Source: Agelaius tricolor
Lineage: Eukaryota; Chordata; Aves; Passeriformes; Icteridae
Length of the DNA: 64,000 nucleotides
Direction of reading: 5' to 3'
Assembly (NCBI GenBank): GCA_023055355.1
Contig: JALJCS010000001.1
Span: 110,870,381-110,934,380, forward strand
In this document: one piece after another, positions 1-11,026 of the stretch
Position numbering within the stretch: the stretch's first letter is position 1
Layout: each line of letters opens with the position of its first letter
Translations under genes and position numbers: made by a program
The notes under the pieces: generated by a model
The model's database searches: none
The model's input: the letters and a program-made list of their open reading frames with translations, nothing else
What the model was told of the DNA's origin: nothing

Positions 1-678
1 TTCCATTTTAATGCCACCAGAGTCTTTCCCCTCTCCTTAATACAAAGATAAACTTCCCCTGAATCACTCATGCTCTGGTGTCCAGCAGATTATAAAGAGA
101 ATAGGGAGGAGAGTGGTGCTGGGGGGACGAGCACTTTCTTCTTAGTTAACTTCCCAATCGGTGAAATAATTGAATGCACAACAGCAACAGGAATTTCCCT
201 TCTGTTTTCATAATACATTCATAATTATTCATTCATTTGGTTTGGCCATATTCATACCAACGCACGGAGCCAAGAAAGTGCCACTGTCATTCTAACTTTC
301 TCCTCAATCCCTGCTCTTCAGGGGGGGAAAATAAAAAACCCACGTTCCCGTCTGCAGTGTTGTCACATCCGATATCCAGTTCCTTCCGGCAGAGAAAGTG
401 GATCTGGGAGGGTCACCAGATCAGCCTGTGCCTCGGGGCTCCTCGCCTCAAGTACAAAAGACTCGACTCAACTCATGTTAGTCATGTAGGTGGCCTATCG
501 GTGGTGACGGACTGCCAGCTCGGTCTGTGGGCTACCCGTGATAACTGCCTTGAAATGCTAAGTGCTTAATTAAGGACCTTTCATATCAGTTATTGAGGGC
601 TCCATCTCCCATAGCCCAGGGCGTTGTACTTTACAGAGGACTCCCCAGAGCCACAGCCAACTTTATTGCAGTGACAAG

Positions 679-771
679 TTAAAAAAAAAAAAAAGAGAGA
701 AAGAAAAAAAAAAAAGGAGAGAGAAAAGAAAGAAAGGGGGGAAAAAAGGAAAAGAGAGAAAGAGAAGAAAC
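679..771. repeat. Purine-rich (A/G) low-complexity tract
   Basis: About 90 bases are almost entirely A and G on the + strand, mixing A runs with GAGA and GGGG groups. The reverse strand is pure pyrimidine, so its open frame (Phe, Ser and Leu rich) is a composition artefact. Confidence 0.85.
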
Positions 772-853
772 AAGTGGTTTTAATCCTCTTGCAAGCTCCC
801 AAAATCTAAATACAAGCAGACAGCTGAGCTGACATCATGATTCCTACTAAAAA

Positions 854-856
<3 letters not shown>

Positions 857-893
<37 letters not shown>
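857..893. repeat. Poly-T run (37 T)
   Basis: An uninterrupted run of T. No retroposon body is evident next to it, so it may be a homopolymer expansion rather than the tail of an inserted element. The poly-Lys frame on the other strand is an artefact. Confidence 0.9.
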
Positions 894-1104
894 CTGTTTA
901 TGAAAATATTGCTTGCTCGTGTTTCGGGTAAGGTACAGAGTAATCCCTGACAAGATGATCAGACCACTCGTGTTAACCCATGGTGATATTCTGCAGAGCA
1001 CAGCTTTTCCCTTCCCCAAGAACCCTCAGTACCAGATGAAGGGACATGTTTATTTAAAGAAGAAAAAACAGATGTTTGTGGCTAAACCTTGTATAATTAA
1101 TCCT

Positions 1105-1219
1105 TGCTTTTCAAAAAAAAAAAGCAGATCCAGTTCTGACAAGGAGGGAGAGAAATATTTCACTTGCTTTTCATAAACAGCAGATCCCGTTCTGTCAAGA
1201 AAGGGGGAAAATATTTCAC
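1105..1219. repeat. Imperfect tandem duplication, two ~57 bp copies
   Basis: Copy one is 1105-1163 and copy two 1165-1219. Both begin with 'tgcttttca', pass through 'cagatcc', a 'gttctg' group and a purine-rich segment, and end with 'atatttcac'. Differences include a longer A run in copy one and scattered substitutions, so the duplication is not recent. Confidence 0.8.
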
Positions 1220-3518
1220 AACTGACTTAGGTAGCTAAGGTCTGGAAAGAAATACCTTTTGTTTCTGACTGCAGCAGAGGAGCCCTGCAGAAGAGTGATC
1301 TGTTCTGTTTCTGATTCCTCGTGAGGGCATCTATCAGCAGCAACTCTGCTGAAGTCATTAAAGTTACATGGCTGGGAAACCACCATAAGGACAATCTGAA
1401 AAAGCCACAGCTTTCATTCCGGATGTTCACAGACAGGATAAGCACGGTGGAGACATTTCTTATTGTGCATCAGTTTCATACAAGAATTGGTTTTTATTTG
1501 CAGCTCTGCAAGAGATTTTCAGGATCAGGATAGAGGAGAAAATGTTGTTCCCAGTTCCTTCAGCACCAAATCAAAGGAGAATCCATAATGTAGTCATATC
1601 TGGAAACTAGAATCAACAAGCCTAATAATTTTAATACCAAGTTTAACTGTGCCATGCCATTTACCCCCACCATAGCAGAGCTGGGAAATGGACTGTTAGC
1701 AAACCCAAAGTCATCAAAACCCAAATAATGCCCAGAACTCACAAAGAGTTCTCTGCAAGCTGAACTCCAGTTTGTGGAGCCTCTTGGGACCTTCTGAGCT
1801 TGCAGTGGAGCTGGTCTGGGTGCTACAGGCTGGCCAGAGCCTCATGAAACTCATCCAAAGTGATGCACCAGTCCCAGCAAGGGATTTGTGTGCAGTGTGG
1901 TACTGCAGATGCAGCCAACTCCTTGCCATCATCTCCAGCAAGATAAAATCCTAGGAATCCAAGCAGGTACAAACAGAAAGGCAACCCAATCAAACCACCC
2001 AGTAGGTGCAGGCTGACAATTCCTCTTTTCATTTCTTTTCTCCAATATCCCATCTTCTTTTTCATTAATCAACCCACTTTGAGTTCTTTGATGCACCAGA
2101 ACTTCCTTAGTTGCCAGCTGATGTGGAAGAACTGGATGTCTATTGTCTATTTACACCAATATGATTTGTTTTTAAAATGCAAATGGCAAGTATTTAAAGT
2201 GAAATTACTCTTTTTAAACTTGAGTAATATTTTATCAGCACAACTACATAAGAAATTGAGAGCAGAGAATTGTCTTCATTAGTGTCTATGTACTTTAATG
2301 CAGTCCAAGGTTTGTATTTCTTATTTAAATTTAAATATGGTATCCTAAATGTTTTAAATATTCAATTTGGTGTATAGTACTGTATATACTATATTTTGTA
2401 TACCGGATTTAAATACTGCATAAGCGATTTATAATCTGTTAGGAATAATAGTAATTTAAAAAATATATATCTAATCTTGGGGCCTGTTTATTTTTCCACT
2501 AAGAGTTTAGACAGGATTTAAGTAGCAAAGATCAGTGTTATCTGAGATACACATTACTTACTGCATCTACGAGAGAGATCCTGCAGCCTTGTTCATATGA
2601 AATATTATCATACTCCTTCTGCACTTCACAATCTCCAAATAAAGGAGAAAAGATTAAACCTATTGCTTGTTCAGTGTGGTGAGATCCTTTGAAATGAAAA
2701 AAGCTGGATAAATGGAAGATGTGATTGCTTCTTCATCTGAATTTGTAATTAAAGCCACTTCTTTTTCAAGGCAGAAATCAGGGAGCCTTCTTCTTGTGTA
2801 CAGTTTTTCATGCCTAATTTAGCAGATTATATTTCTCCCACATCCTGTGACAGTTAAATAAACAGACATAGGAAATATCTTTAAAATCATTTAAGGCTCT
2901 CCATAAAGAAAAAAAAAATAAATAAAAGAGGAGGTTGACAAGCTGAAACACACAATATACCTCCAGTAAATGGGAATACCGGGGCCATTGTTTAATTTCC
3001 AAGGCCAGGCTACCGGGAAGATTATTGATGATCCGAAGCTTGAGCATCTGTGCTCACTCAAGAGTGTGATGGTGACAATTATTAACCACAAACCTGTTGG
3101 AGGGGCAAGAGTAAATAAGCCATCAGCGCGGAGCTGCGTGCCACAGCCGCATTCCTCCGGACCGTATTTTTCGGCAGCAAACTCCACCTGATGACAGCTA
3201 CAATCAACAGTGGCTCCAGGCAGCTGCTTTGCTGCAGGCCACATTCAATTATGTCGCCCTGCATTAGTCCCTGGCGAAGCTGTCACCTTGCAGCCTGTGA
3301 AGTGATAGCATGAAGAGGCTCCTGAAGTCTCGGCAGTTCTGCCTTCGGTTAGGGGAGCAAGGGGAAGAGACGGGGAAAAAAGACCATTAGCACCGTGCCT
3401 GCTTGCAGCATTCATTTTGCTGGTAGAAGGAGAGGGGGAAAAAATAGCTTAGGTGAGCTGGATTTGGAAAGTTGTCTTGTGTTGGATAATTGAGGATTCT
3501 TTTTCCCCCATAGAAACC

Positions 3519-3539
3519 TTTTTTTTTTTTTTTTTTTTT
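3519..3539. repeat. Poly-T run (21 T)
   Basis: An uninterrupted T run directly followed by a C. No element body is recognisable beside it. Confidence 0.85.
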
Positions 3540-3712
3540 CTACAGGTTTAGGGGTAGAAACACACGGTGTTCTCTTTCATTGATTTTTGGAGTTACTCAG
3601 CCTTCCTCAGACTCTTCTTAGAGCAACAAGGAACTCTCCTGTACATTGCTCTTTTACAATGCATTTTCCCAAGCAATTCCACAACATTTGGGGAGATCAG
3701 AAGTCATCAAAG

Positions 3713-3910
3713 ATCCATAGAATCATTTAAAGAGCATCTCATTCCAACCCCCTGTCATGGGCAGGGACATCTTCCACTATCCCAGGTTGCTCCAAGCCCC
3801 ATCCAACTTGACCTAAGACACTTCCAGGAATGGGGCAACCACAGCTTCTCTGGGCAGACTGTGCCAGTGCCTCACCTCTCCACAGTAAAGGATTTATTCC
3901 TAAATTCCTG
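3713..3910 (-). mobile_element. CR1 LINE 3' fragment, minus strand
   Basis: Read on the + strand, it shows the reverse complement of the avian CR1 3' end: a 'tagaatcat' start, then 'attccaaccccctg', 'catgggcaggga', 'aggttgctccaagcccc' and 'cttctctgggca'. CR1 copies are usually 5'-truncated, and this one is a short, inactive tail. The long + frame across it is not a gene. Confidence 0.93.
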
Positions 3911-4114
3911 AAGGAGCCTTTGGTTTTACCTGTTCAGCATCTGCTCACCCAGAGCAGTTCCACAGTCTCCTGTCAGGATGCACGTGGACCATGGTGAGAT
4001 TTTGAGGCAAAGGAGGGGAGTTTTCATTAACAAGTGAGACAGCACAGGCCAGGACCAAGGCAGCCTGGTGGGCTGGGACCTGAAGTACAAATCCTTGTGG
4101 CTGATGGACTTGGA

Positions 4115-4405
4115 GGTGCTTAGCCTGAAGAAGATGAGGCTCAGGAGGAAACTTACTGCCCTGTACAACTCCCTGAAAGGCGATCATAGTCAGGTGGGAG
4201 TCAGTCTTTTCCCTCAAGCAACAAGAGACGGGACAAGGACAAATGGCAGAAATGGCATCAAGAAGTACCAGGGGGAATTTAGATTGGAAATTAGGAAAAA
4301 AATTCTTCCCTGAAGGATGGCCGGGCTTTGAAACTAACTGTCCCAGGATCATCCCTAGAAGTGTTAGAAAAATGTGTAGATATGGTGCTCATGTACAGGG
4401 CTTTC
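4115..4405 (+). mobile_element. CR1 LINE fragment, plus strand
   Basis: Matches the region just upstream of the CR1 3' tail: 'agatgaggctcagga', 'tacaactccctgaaagg', 'agtcaggtgggagtcag', 'aagcaacaagagac' and 'tttagattgg' followed by 'attaggaaaaa'. It lies between two minus-strand CR1 pieces, so at least two independent insertions are present here. It is too decayed to encode a functional reverse transcriptase. Confidence 0.88.
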
Positions 4406-4503
4406 CGGAACAACCCAAGTTCCTCCTGCCCAGAAATTTCATATCCCAGCTTTCAGAGGTACAATAGCACTAAAAATATACAATAGTATTAGTTTTGCCA
4501 TAC

Positions 4504-4662
4504 AGAGTCACAGAATCATAGAATGACTTGGGTTGAGAGAGCCCCTAAAGATCATTTCATTTCAGCCCCCTGCCATGGGCATGGACACATTCCACTTGCC
4601 CAGGTTGCTCCAAGCCCCATCCAACATGGCCTTGGGCACTTCCAGGAGTGGGGTTGGATGAT
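4504..4662 (-). mobile_element. CR1 LINE 3' fragment, minus strand
   Basis: Starts 'cacagaatcatagaatg' and continues through 'cttgggttgagaga', 'aaagatcat', 'cccctgccatgggca' and 'aggttgctccaagcccc'. This is the reverse complement of the CR1 3' terminus. It ends within a 'cttccaggagtgggg' segment, so only about 160 bases of the element remain. Confidence 0.93.
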
Positions 4663-7600
4663 GTCTAATGTGCATGCAATCATGATAACAGTGCACTAAC
4701 ATTATTTACTAAAACCACTGAAGAGATAAGTAATCAAGTGGCAGTCCACATGGCACTAGCAATAATCTTCCTTAAATAACATAAAAGAAAAACAGGTGAG
4801 TTTCCTCCCTTAAGAAAGACAAAATAAACCTTAAGACACCTTATTTTTTTTTCCACAGTCATCTCCAACCTATAAAATTCCACCAGCTGGTTGTATGTAA
4901 TTAATATTCTCTCTATTTCACTCCAAGACATTGTTCTGTCTCTCTGCTCATTTTATTTCACTACATTCCAGTTCCATTTTTAAGGAGCTATTTTCAAAAG
5001 TGTTTAATTTCTCAATACAGATTCCTTAATAGTCTAGTGGAGTAAACTCCTGACATAAAACTTACTGCCTAAAAGAGCTGTTGCAGATCTTCGTGTCCTC
5101 TTATGAGAAATTTTACTTGGGACTGTAACATGCTTATCATATTTATTAATCATGTAGTAGCACTTTCTCAATTATTAATATAAGTGAACCTTATTACAGA
5201 ACATGCTTAGAAATGACTTGCACTTGTGCTGTGAAAGGAAAATTGTTTCTTGCAGTGCTGCTCCCATTGCAAGAGAGGAATGGCGCAGGAAAGAAGCTGG
5301 GATTTAGCCACCATCATCTGCCTAAGAAGATTTCCTGTGGTGCACCTCAATTTCCCTATTTAAAAAAAAAATGGTAGCACAGTTCTGTTTTGCACTGCTT
5401 TTGAAAAACATAATTTATTTCCTTTGTGAAAGCTGCAAAGAAACCCAGTTCCCTTCCACAAAACCTCACAAGCACAGAAACCTTCCCTTTCCAACATTTT
5501 TAAATCCTTACCATTTACCTCAGTGCAGCAAAATAAAACTCTAAAAGTCCCAGTAAGCCCCCCCCCCCCCAAAAAAAGAAAAAAAAGCTGCACAGTGAAC
5601 AGATTGAGCAAGTGCACCTGGGGATAAATGCATTATGGACTTAGATCCATTATCACACCTCTCCCCGTCACAGCCACTATCCGAACCCCACAGGAAATCA
5701 TTCATTGAGACGCGGAATGTCATTTTAGTTGTAGCATTAATTTCCCAGCTGCTGGTAAAGATATATTGTGCCCCTTCCTTGGGTATAAAAGAAAATGAGC
5801 ACAACTCCATTTGATAACTTCGCTACTGGATGCAGGTTTTATTAAGGGCCAAGGTCTCTGTAGTGTAAACGTTGGGAACATCCATGTTCCTTGCTAAAGA
5901 TGGGCCCTCTGATTTTATTGTCTCTCCAAGCAGTGAATAACATGCATTGACATACTGATGAGGAGGTTCCAAATGAAGAATATGGCCATAACTAAAATGA
6001 TATTATTCTGTCCCCTCAAGGGAAAGTTTTCCTCTCCAATCCCAGCAGGAGGCACTTGTGATAAAACTCAGTTTGGGACATTATCCTCCTCATGTTTATT
6101 TACTTTTCCCCTTTTTTATATATACAATCAATATGAAAATGGAGGCAAATGTATGTAATACCACATAAACCCAACTGTTTCCTCCCTCTCTCTTTTTCTT
6201 TATGCAGCAGATTGAATCTTAAAAGCTTCTACTGATCTGAGCACTGCGGAGCCAGGATGTTTTTAGAGCAGATAAAAGGCAGAAAACATACTTGGTAGCA
6301 GTGTGCAGTCTGGTTCTCTCCTTTGATCCACATGGCCCATTTTAGACACCTGAGTTAGGATGAAACCTGTAACAACCCAGAGAGCTTATTTCTTTCCACT
6401 GATTACTCAGAGACACTACAATAAGCCCCACAGATTATTATTTCTGTGCTGCAATTGCTTGAATTAGATGAGATGAATTTTCACCCTGTTGTCCAAGGGA
6501 CCGTTGTTCCTGGAGAACAAGATCTGGAATTGTGGCCATGGAAACTAGAAGCACCTGCTGTTGGAAGATAAGCCTAATATGATGGTGTTTTCAGGATGAA
6601 AGAAGCCACATCCAGATGGGAATGGGGTACACTGGTCTCAGCCCTGTGATATCTGCCAGTCTGGTTCTCCCAGGATCACTTTAAGTGGTTGTTCAACAGT
6701 AAAAGTTAGTTCACACACAAAAACAAGCATTACCTTAGAAAAATGGGTCCTCCAAAGTGTAAACAAGGGGGCTTTTCAATGAAAACAAGTGGATATTTTG
6801 CAAAGTTCCTCGTAAATGTGGCTCTAAATGTTCCTTTTTTGTTTGCTAGATCAGTCTTCAGTGTTTAAATCCTGGAGATCCTAATCTCCATCACAGACCT
6901 ATACACATTAGTTAAATCCCAGAGAAGTGTCTCTTTCAGCCTCATTAGGAACTAAAACAAACTTCACTGTCCTGGACAAAGGGTTTATTTTCACAGTGGG
7001 TTTAGGGCAATCTGAGGCTGTTTTCAAAGGGAAAACCCCATCCTAGTCACCAGCTCTTAAGTCTTCACTGTGATATCACACACCTCCAGAAATATCAGAA
7101 TCAGGATATCAAGAAAATAGTTCTGAATGCAAAAGAGGTCTAAAAAAGCCATAGCTTTCATCCAGTGTCTTTCAGGTCCACCTGATCGCTCAACCACAAA
7201 ACTGGCACTCTAGGGTAAGGAAATGTAATTGCTCCAGAATTGTTACTGAAGGGAATTCTCCTTTAATTAGTTGCATGGACTTAGACTGGTTTGACTTGTG
7301 CTTGTGATCAAACCGTAGTCTTAAAGCCAATTTAGAGCAGAGCCCTTTTCTATTCCTCTTATTTTCAGTCCTTCTCTGAAAAAAAAAAACTACCTTCAGA
7401 AAAATTAGAGGTGAGTCAATGGGACTAGTTTAAGCCAACATTGTGAAGATGTATGTGAGCTCTCCACATTGCAGAGGAGGAAATTCCATCAGAGAGGAAT
7501 GAGTCAAAAACATTTATCACTACATGGCTGGAAATTGAGATAATGTGACTTGACATGATAAACTCCCACCCTTTCAAATGCCAGAACAATGTCCATTTTT

Positions 7601-10551
7601 AATCTTCTACCTTTACATGTTTTAACCCTAAAGTAGAAATATATCCTGGCAGTAGGAAGTGACAGATGGTCTGTGTGGTGTGGAGGTGATCAAAATAGTA
7701 CAGCTGGAACAATGGCTGGTGAAGAAGAACCTCTCACTTACCCAAGCTCTATATTTACTGATAAGTCAGTATGAAACCACCAGACTGGTCCACAAACTCC
7801 ATGGTCATTAAGATTTTCATGGTGCATTAGGAAAAATACCTGTGCTCCTGTTAGGAGTTCAGTTAACCTCTACCTAAGTTAAAATAAGTGTTTAATAGAG
7901 TAAGGATTGTTCTCTCTAAAAATATTTATGTACTAATGGCAACAGTTCTAGTTCTCAGAGCAATTATCCCATATAATAAAAATTATGTCATGGTCACAGA
8001 CATGGGACACTCCTGGGAGAAGGGTCCATCACCTCATTTCTGTCCCCTTTCTAGGAGTCAGGCTTTTGGGCACCTTAGGGCTTGGGGACATTTTAATTCT
8101 CAAGTGTTCAGTAATAACCTTCAGAAGCGGGGATGATCCCCTCTGTGAATTCTCCTGGTTGGGGCAGTCCCGTGGAATGATGGAAAGGCTGTTTAGGATC
8201 CTCTCCTGAAGGAGAATCCTGGCTGTTTTCTTTCTGCACAGAGTACCAATCATTAAATTACTTATTAAGAGGGAAAAAAATGAGGCATCACAGCAGGGAA
8301 ATCATATTTCTTAGTTTCCTCAAAAAAATTTAGAATTTAAGTACTCTTTTTGGTCTAAAACTGATAGCAATCTCCCAGAAGAACACACTCACTGGTTACT
8401 ACTGGGGTTAAGCTCTTATCTGAAGAGAGAGAGGAAAAGTAGATGGAAGGAAGGAGCTTCTACTGGTGATGTATAGGAAATTCAGGTGCCTATATCCCTA
8501 GAGGAAAAAAAAATAAATTAATTGGACCACCTTCCCAATATTCTGCAGTAATTTTTCTTGCTGCTAATCATGGTGGTGCCACAAGGTGTCTCAGTCTTGA
8601 TGGAAATCAACAAGTTAATACCTATATAGCTTTTGGGATCCATAAGTTAAACTGCCTTCCATCTGTCTCATTTGAGGATCTTGCTTCAGTAGATGTTCTT
8701 AGAGCACATCTCTCAGGCTGGATTATACTCAAAATGTTATCACACCTCCTCCTGCCTCCTCCCTACCTGGGGTTCCCCTGCTTTTGATGGGACAAACAGG
8801 GAGGTGTTGGACAAATTCCCTCCAAGGAGAAGCAGGGGGTAAACCCAGAATTTCCACAGATGAAGCAGACACTCTTTAAGGTGTGATTTGTGGGAAAGCA
8901 TCTTTCTTTCTCTGGACTATAAAGACACTCTCAGGTGACTTTTCTCACACAGCCATCAGATTTCCAAATTTATCGCAGACATACTAAAATGTGACTAACA
9001 TAGAAATACTCCAGTCACCATCTTTAACATCATAACTTTCCTTTCCCCCACGTTTCCTACCCTCAAGCATTTTCTTGTCCCCGCTTCAGGAGGTGAGAAT
9101 GATTCCTCATAGTGCAGTTTTGCTTTTCCTTTCCTGTTTCCAAACCCGTGAGTTTTCCCAGAGACTGAAGTGTGACTCCTTCTCCAGCCACAGTTATGCA
9201 AATTGGGAGTCACAAATTTGAATGAGCTACAAAAATCCAGTGGATCTGAGGTGTCTTTTTTATACAGGGATGTCTTCTGCACCTTCCCTCTGTGTGTAAG
9301 CAGTGAGACCAATTCTATAGATTCAACAGGGTTTAATCCATAGGATCTCTCAGGCTGCAGTGTCCATCTGCAGAGGATTTCAGATGGCAGCCTAGACTAG
9401 CTGGGATTGCTTTAGTCCAGGCTATTGAATGTTGGAATTCAGAGACAAAAACTACCACAGAAGAGAGAAGGAATGAACATAATCCCATCCTGAGCTGTCC
9501 CCTCTCACATGCCAAAGGTAGATAAAATTATGACTGGTGTAGAGAAAGTGGACAGAAAATATTTATTATTTCTTCTAACATGCAGATCTAGATGGCAGGA
9601 AACAAAATTCCCTGGTAGCGAGTTTTAAACAAGAACCCATTGCATTTGCCATAAACTGGAAATCCTCACTGCAGTGTGCTGTGAAGTCCAAATGCTGAGT
9701 GGATCAGAAGTGATCAAACGAATTTATGAAAAAAAAAAGTACATTAGATGAATCATTATAACTTGTCTCTCAACACCCCAGGCCAGAGACATCCCGGAAT
9801 CTTGACAGACAATTCAGGGACAATGGCTCATTTCTCTATGTGTTCCTGTGAAACCTATCAGAGGCAGTACAGCAAATAAGGTGGACTTTTGCTCTGATGT
9901 GGATTCCTGTATTTTGTACCCTGGGAAATCATCCAGCATATCAGCCACAAGATAAACTGTACTCTAGACTGCATTTTACACCAGCAATGTCTTTACTCAA
10001 ATATCATAGTAACACTCTTTTTCTTACCCATGCCAAAGTCTTCTTTGCATGATCATATCCACTCCTCTTCACAGGGATGGTTTTCACTCCAAATGGTTTC
10101 ACCATTTCCTATGATGCAACTCTTCCATGGGAATTTTCTTATGAATTTTCAGAGGCCATGGATCTGGCAGAGTGGTGCTCCCTGGCTTGAAATAAAGCCA
10201 GTCAGCTGGCTTTGCTGGCAGTGCTAAAAAAATTTGTCCACTAGACAATGCAGTTTTTCATGATAAATGTCCTGTAGCCTCTTCTGATATGGAATCAAGT
10301 CCTTTTAAAATTTGAGCTGACAACACCTTGATGACTGATTTGTCAAATCACCTCATTCCAGAAATGCCAATATACAAACTGGTGCTTATGGGATTGACTG
10401 GAAGGGCAGGAATGGTGATACCCTGTGCACTCCTAGAAAAGAGAGCTGTACTCCATATTCCAACTGATGATTTAAACCTCATGTGCTTTTCCAAAGGACA
10501 GTTGTAAGAAATTGTGTAATATGATTGACTAACACAGATATATTTTCTAGA
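4663..10551. other. Intergenic DNA, no gene recognised
   Basis: Almost 6 kb of AT-rich sequence without a recognisable exon or RNA gene. It contains a C13 run followed by A-rich sequence at about 5.56 kb and a region at 5610-5860 that may be a conserved non-coding element. Open frames are short and overlap on both strands. I see no clear CR1 fragment here. Confidence 0.55.
5558..5587. repeat. C13 run followed by A-rich run
   Basis: Thirteen C residues (5558-5570) are followed directly by seven A, a G and further A residues. It is a low-complexity junction and a likely site of length variation. Confidence 0.85.
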
Positions 10552-11026
10552 ATCACAGAAACAGAAAAGACTTTGGGTTGGAAGGGATCTTAACAATCAT
10601 CCACACCTTCCACTATCCCAGGTTGCTCCATGCCCTGTCCATCCTGGCCTTGGACACTTCCAGGGATGGGGCAGCCACAGCTTCTCTGGGCAACCTGTGC
10701 CAGGGCCTCACCACCCTCACAGGGAAGAGTTTCTTCCCAATATCTAATATAAACCTGTTCTCTTTCAATTTGAAGCCATTCCCCCTTGCCCATTCACTTC
10801 AGGCCCTTGTAAATGGTCTCTCTCCATCTTTCTTGTAGGCTCCCTTCAGGTACTGGAAAGCTAAAATTAGGTCACCTCAATTTCTTCTCTTTTCCAGGCT
10901 GAACAATCCCAATTCTCTCAGCCTTTCCCCATCACCAGAGCTGCTCCACCCCTCTGATCAGTTTGGAGATCTCCTCTGGACTCTTTCAAACAGGCTGATG
11001 TCCTCCCAGTGTGATGTACAATAAGC
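10552..11026 (-). mobile_element. CR1 LINE fragment (~475 bp), minus strand
   Basis: Begins 'cacagaaacagaaaaga' and 'gggttggaagggatctt', then 'ggttgctccatgccctg', 'cttctctgggcaacctg', 'aagccattccccctt', 'ccaggctgaacaa' and 'tctcagcctttcccca', ending near 'tcctcccagtgtgatg'. It is one of the longest CR1 copies in the window. A short segment of the normal 3' region, including the 'ccccctgccatgggcag' part, is missing, so it carries an internal deletion. Confidence 0.95.

Larger units (their letters stand above)
1..3700. other. Intergenic DNA, no gene recognised
   Basis: No coding exon is recognisable. The stretch holds a purine-rich tract and a long T run before 900, an imperfect tandem duplication near 1.1-1.2 kb, AT-rich DNA from 2.1 to 2.8 kb, and a T run of about 21 near 3.53 kb. 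Two parts, about 230-620 and 2960-3320, keep several CpG dinucleotides within otherwise AT-rich DNA and are noted as possible conserved non-coding elements. Open frames here are short, overlap on both strands and show no domain. Confidence 0.6.

Noticed and set aside
1560..2065. Possible endogenous retrovirus or gene fragment suggested by overlapping frames
   Set aside because: No LTR pair, primer-binding site, or recognisable gag, pol or env motif. The frames overlap in opposite directions without domains.
8180..8225. Inverted repeat around 'aggatcctctcctgaagg'
   Set aside because: The hairpin arms are short and imperfect, with no adjacent element or RNA-gene signal.
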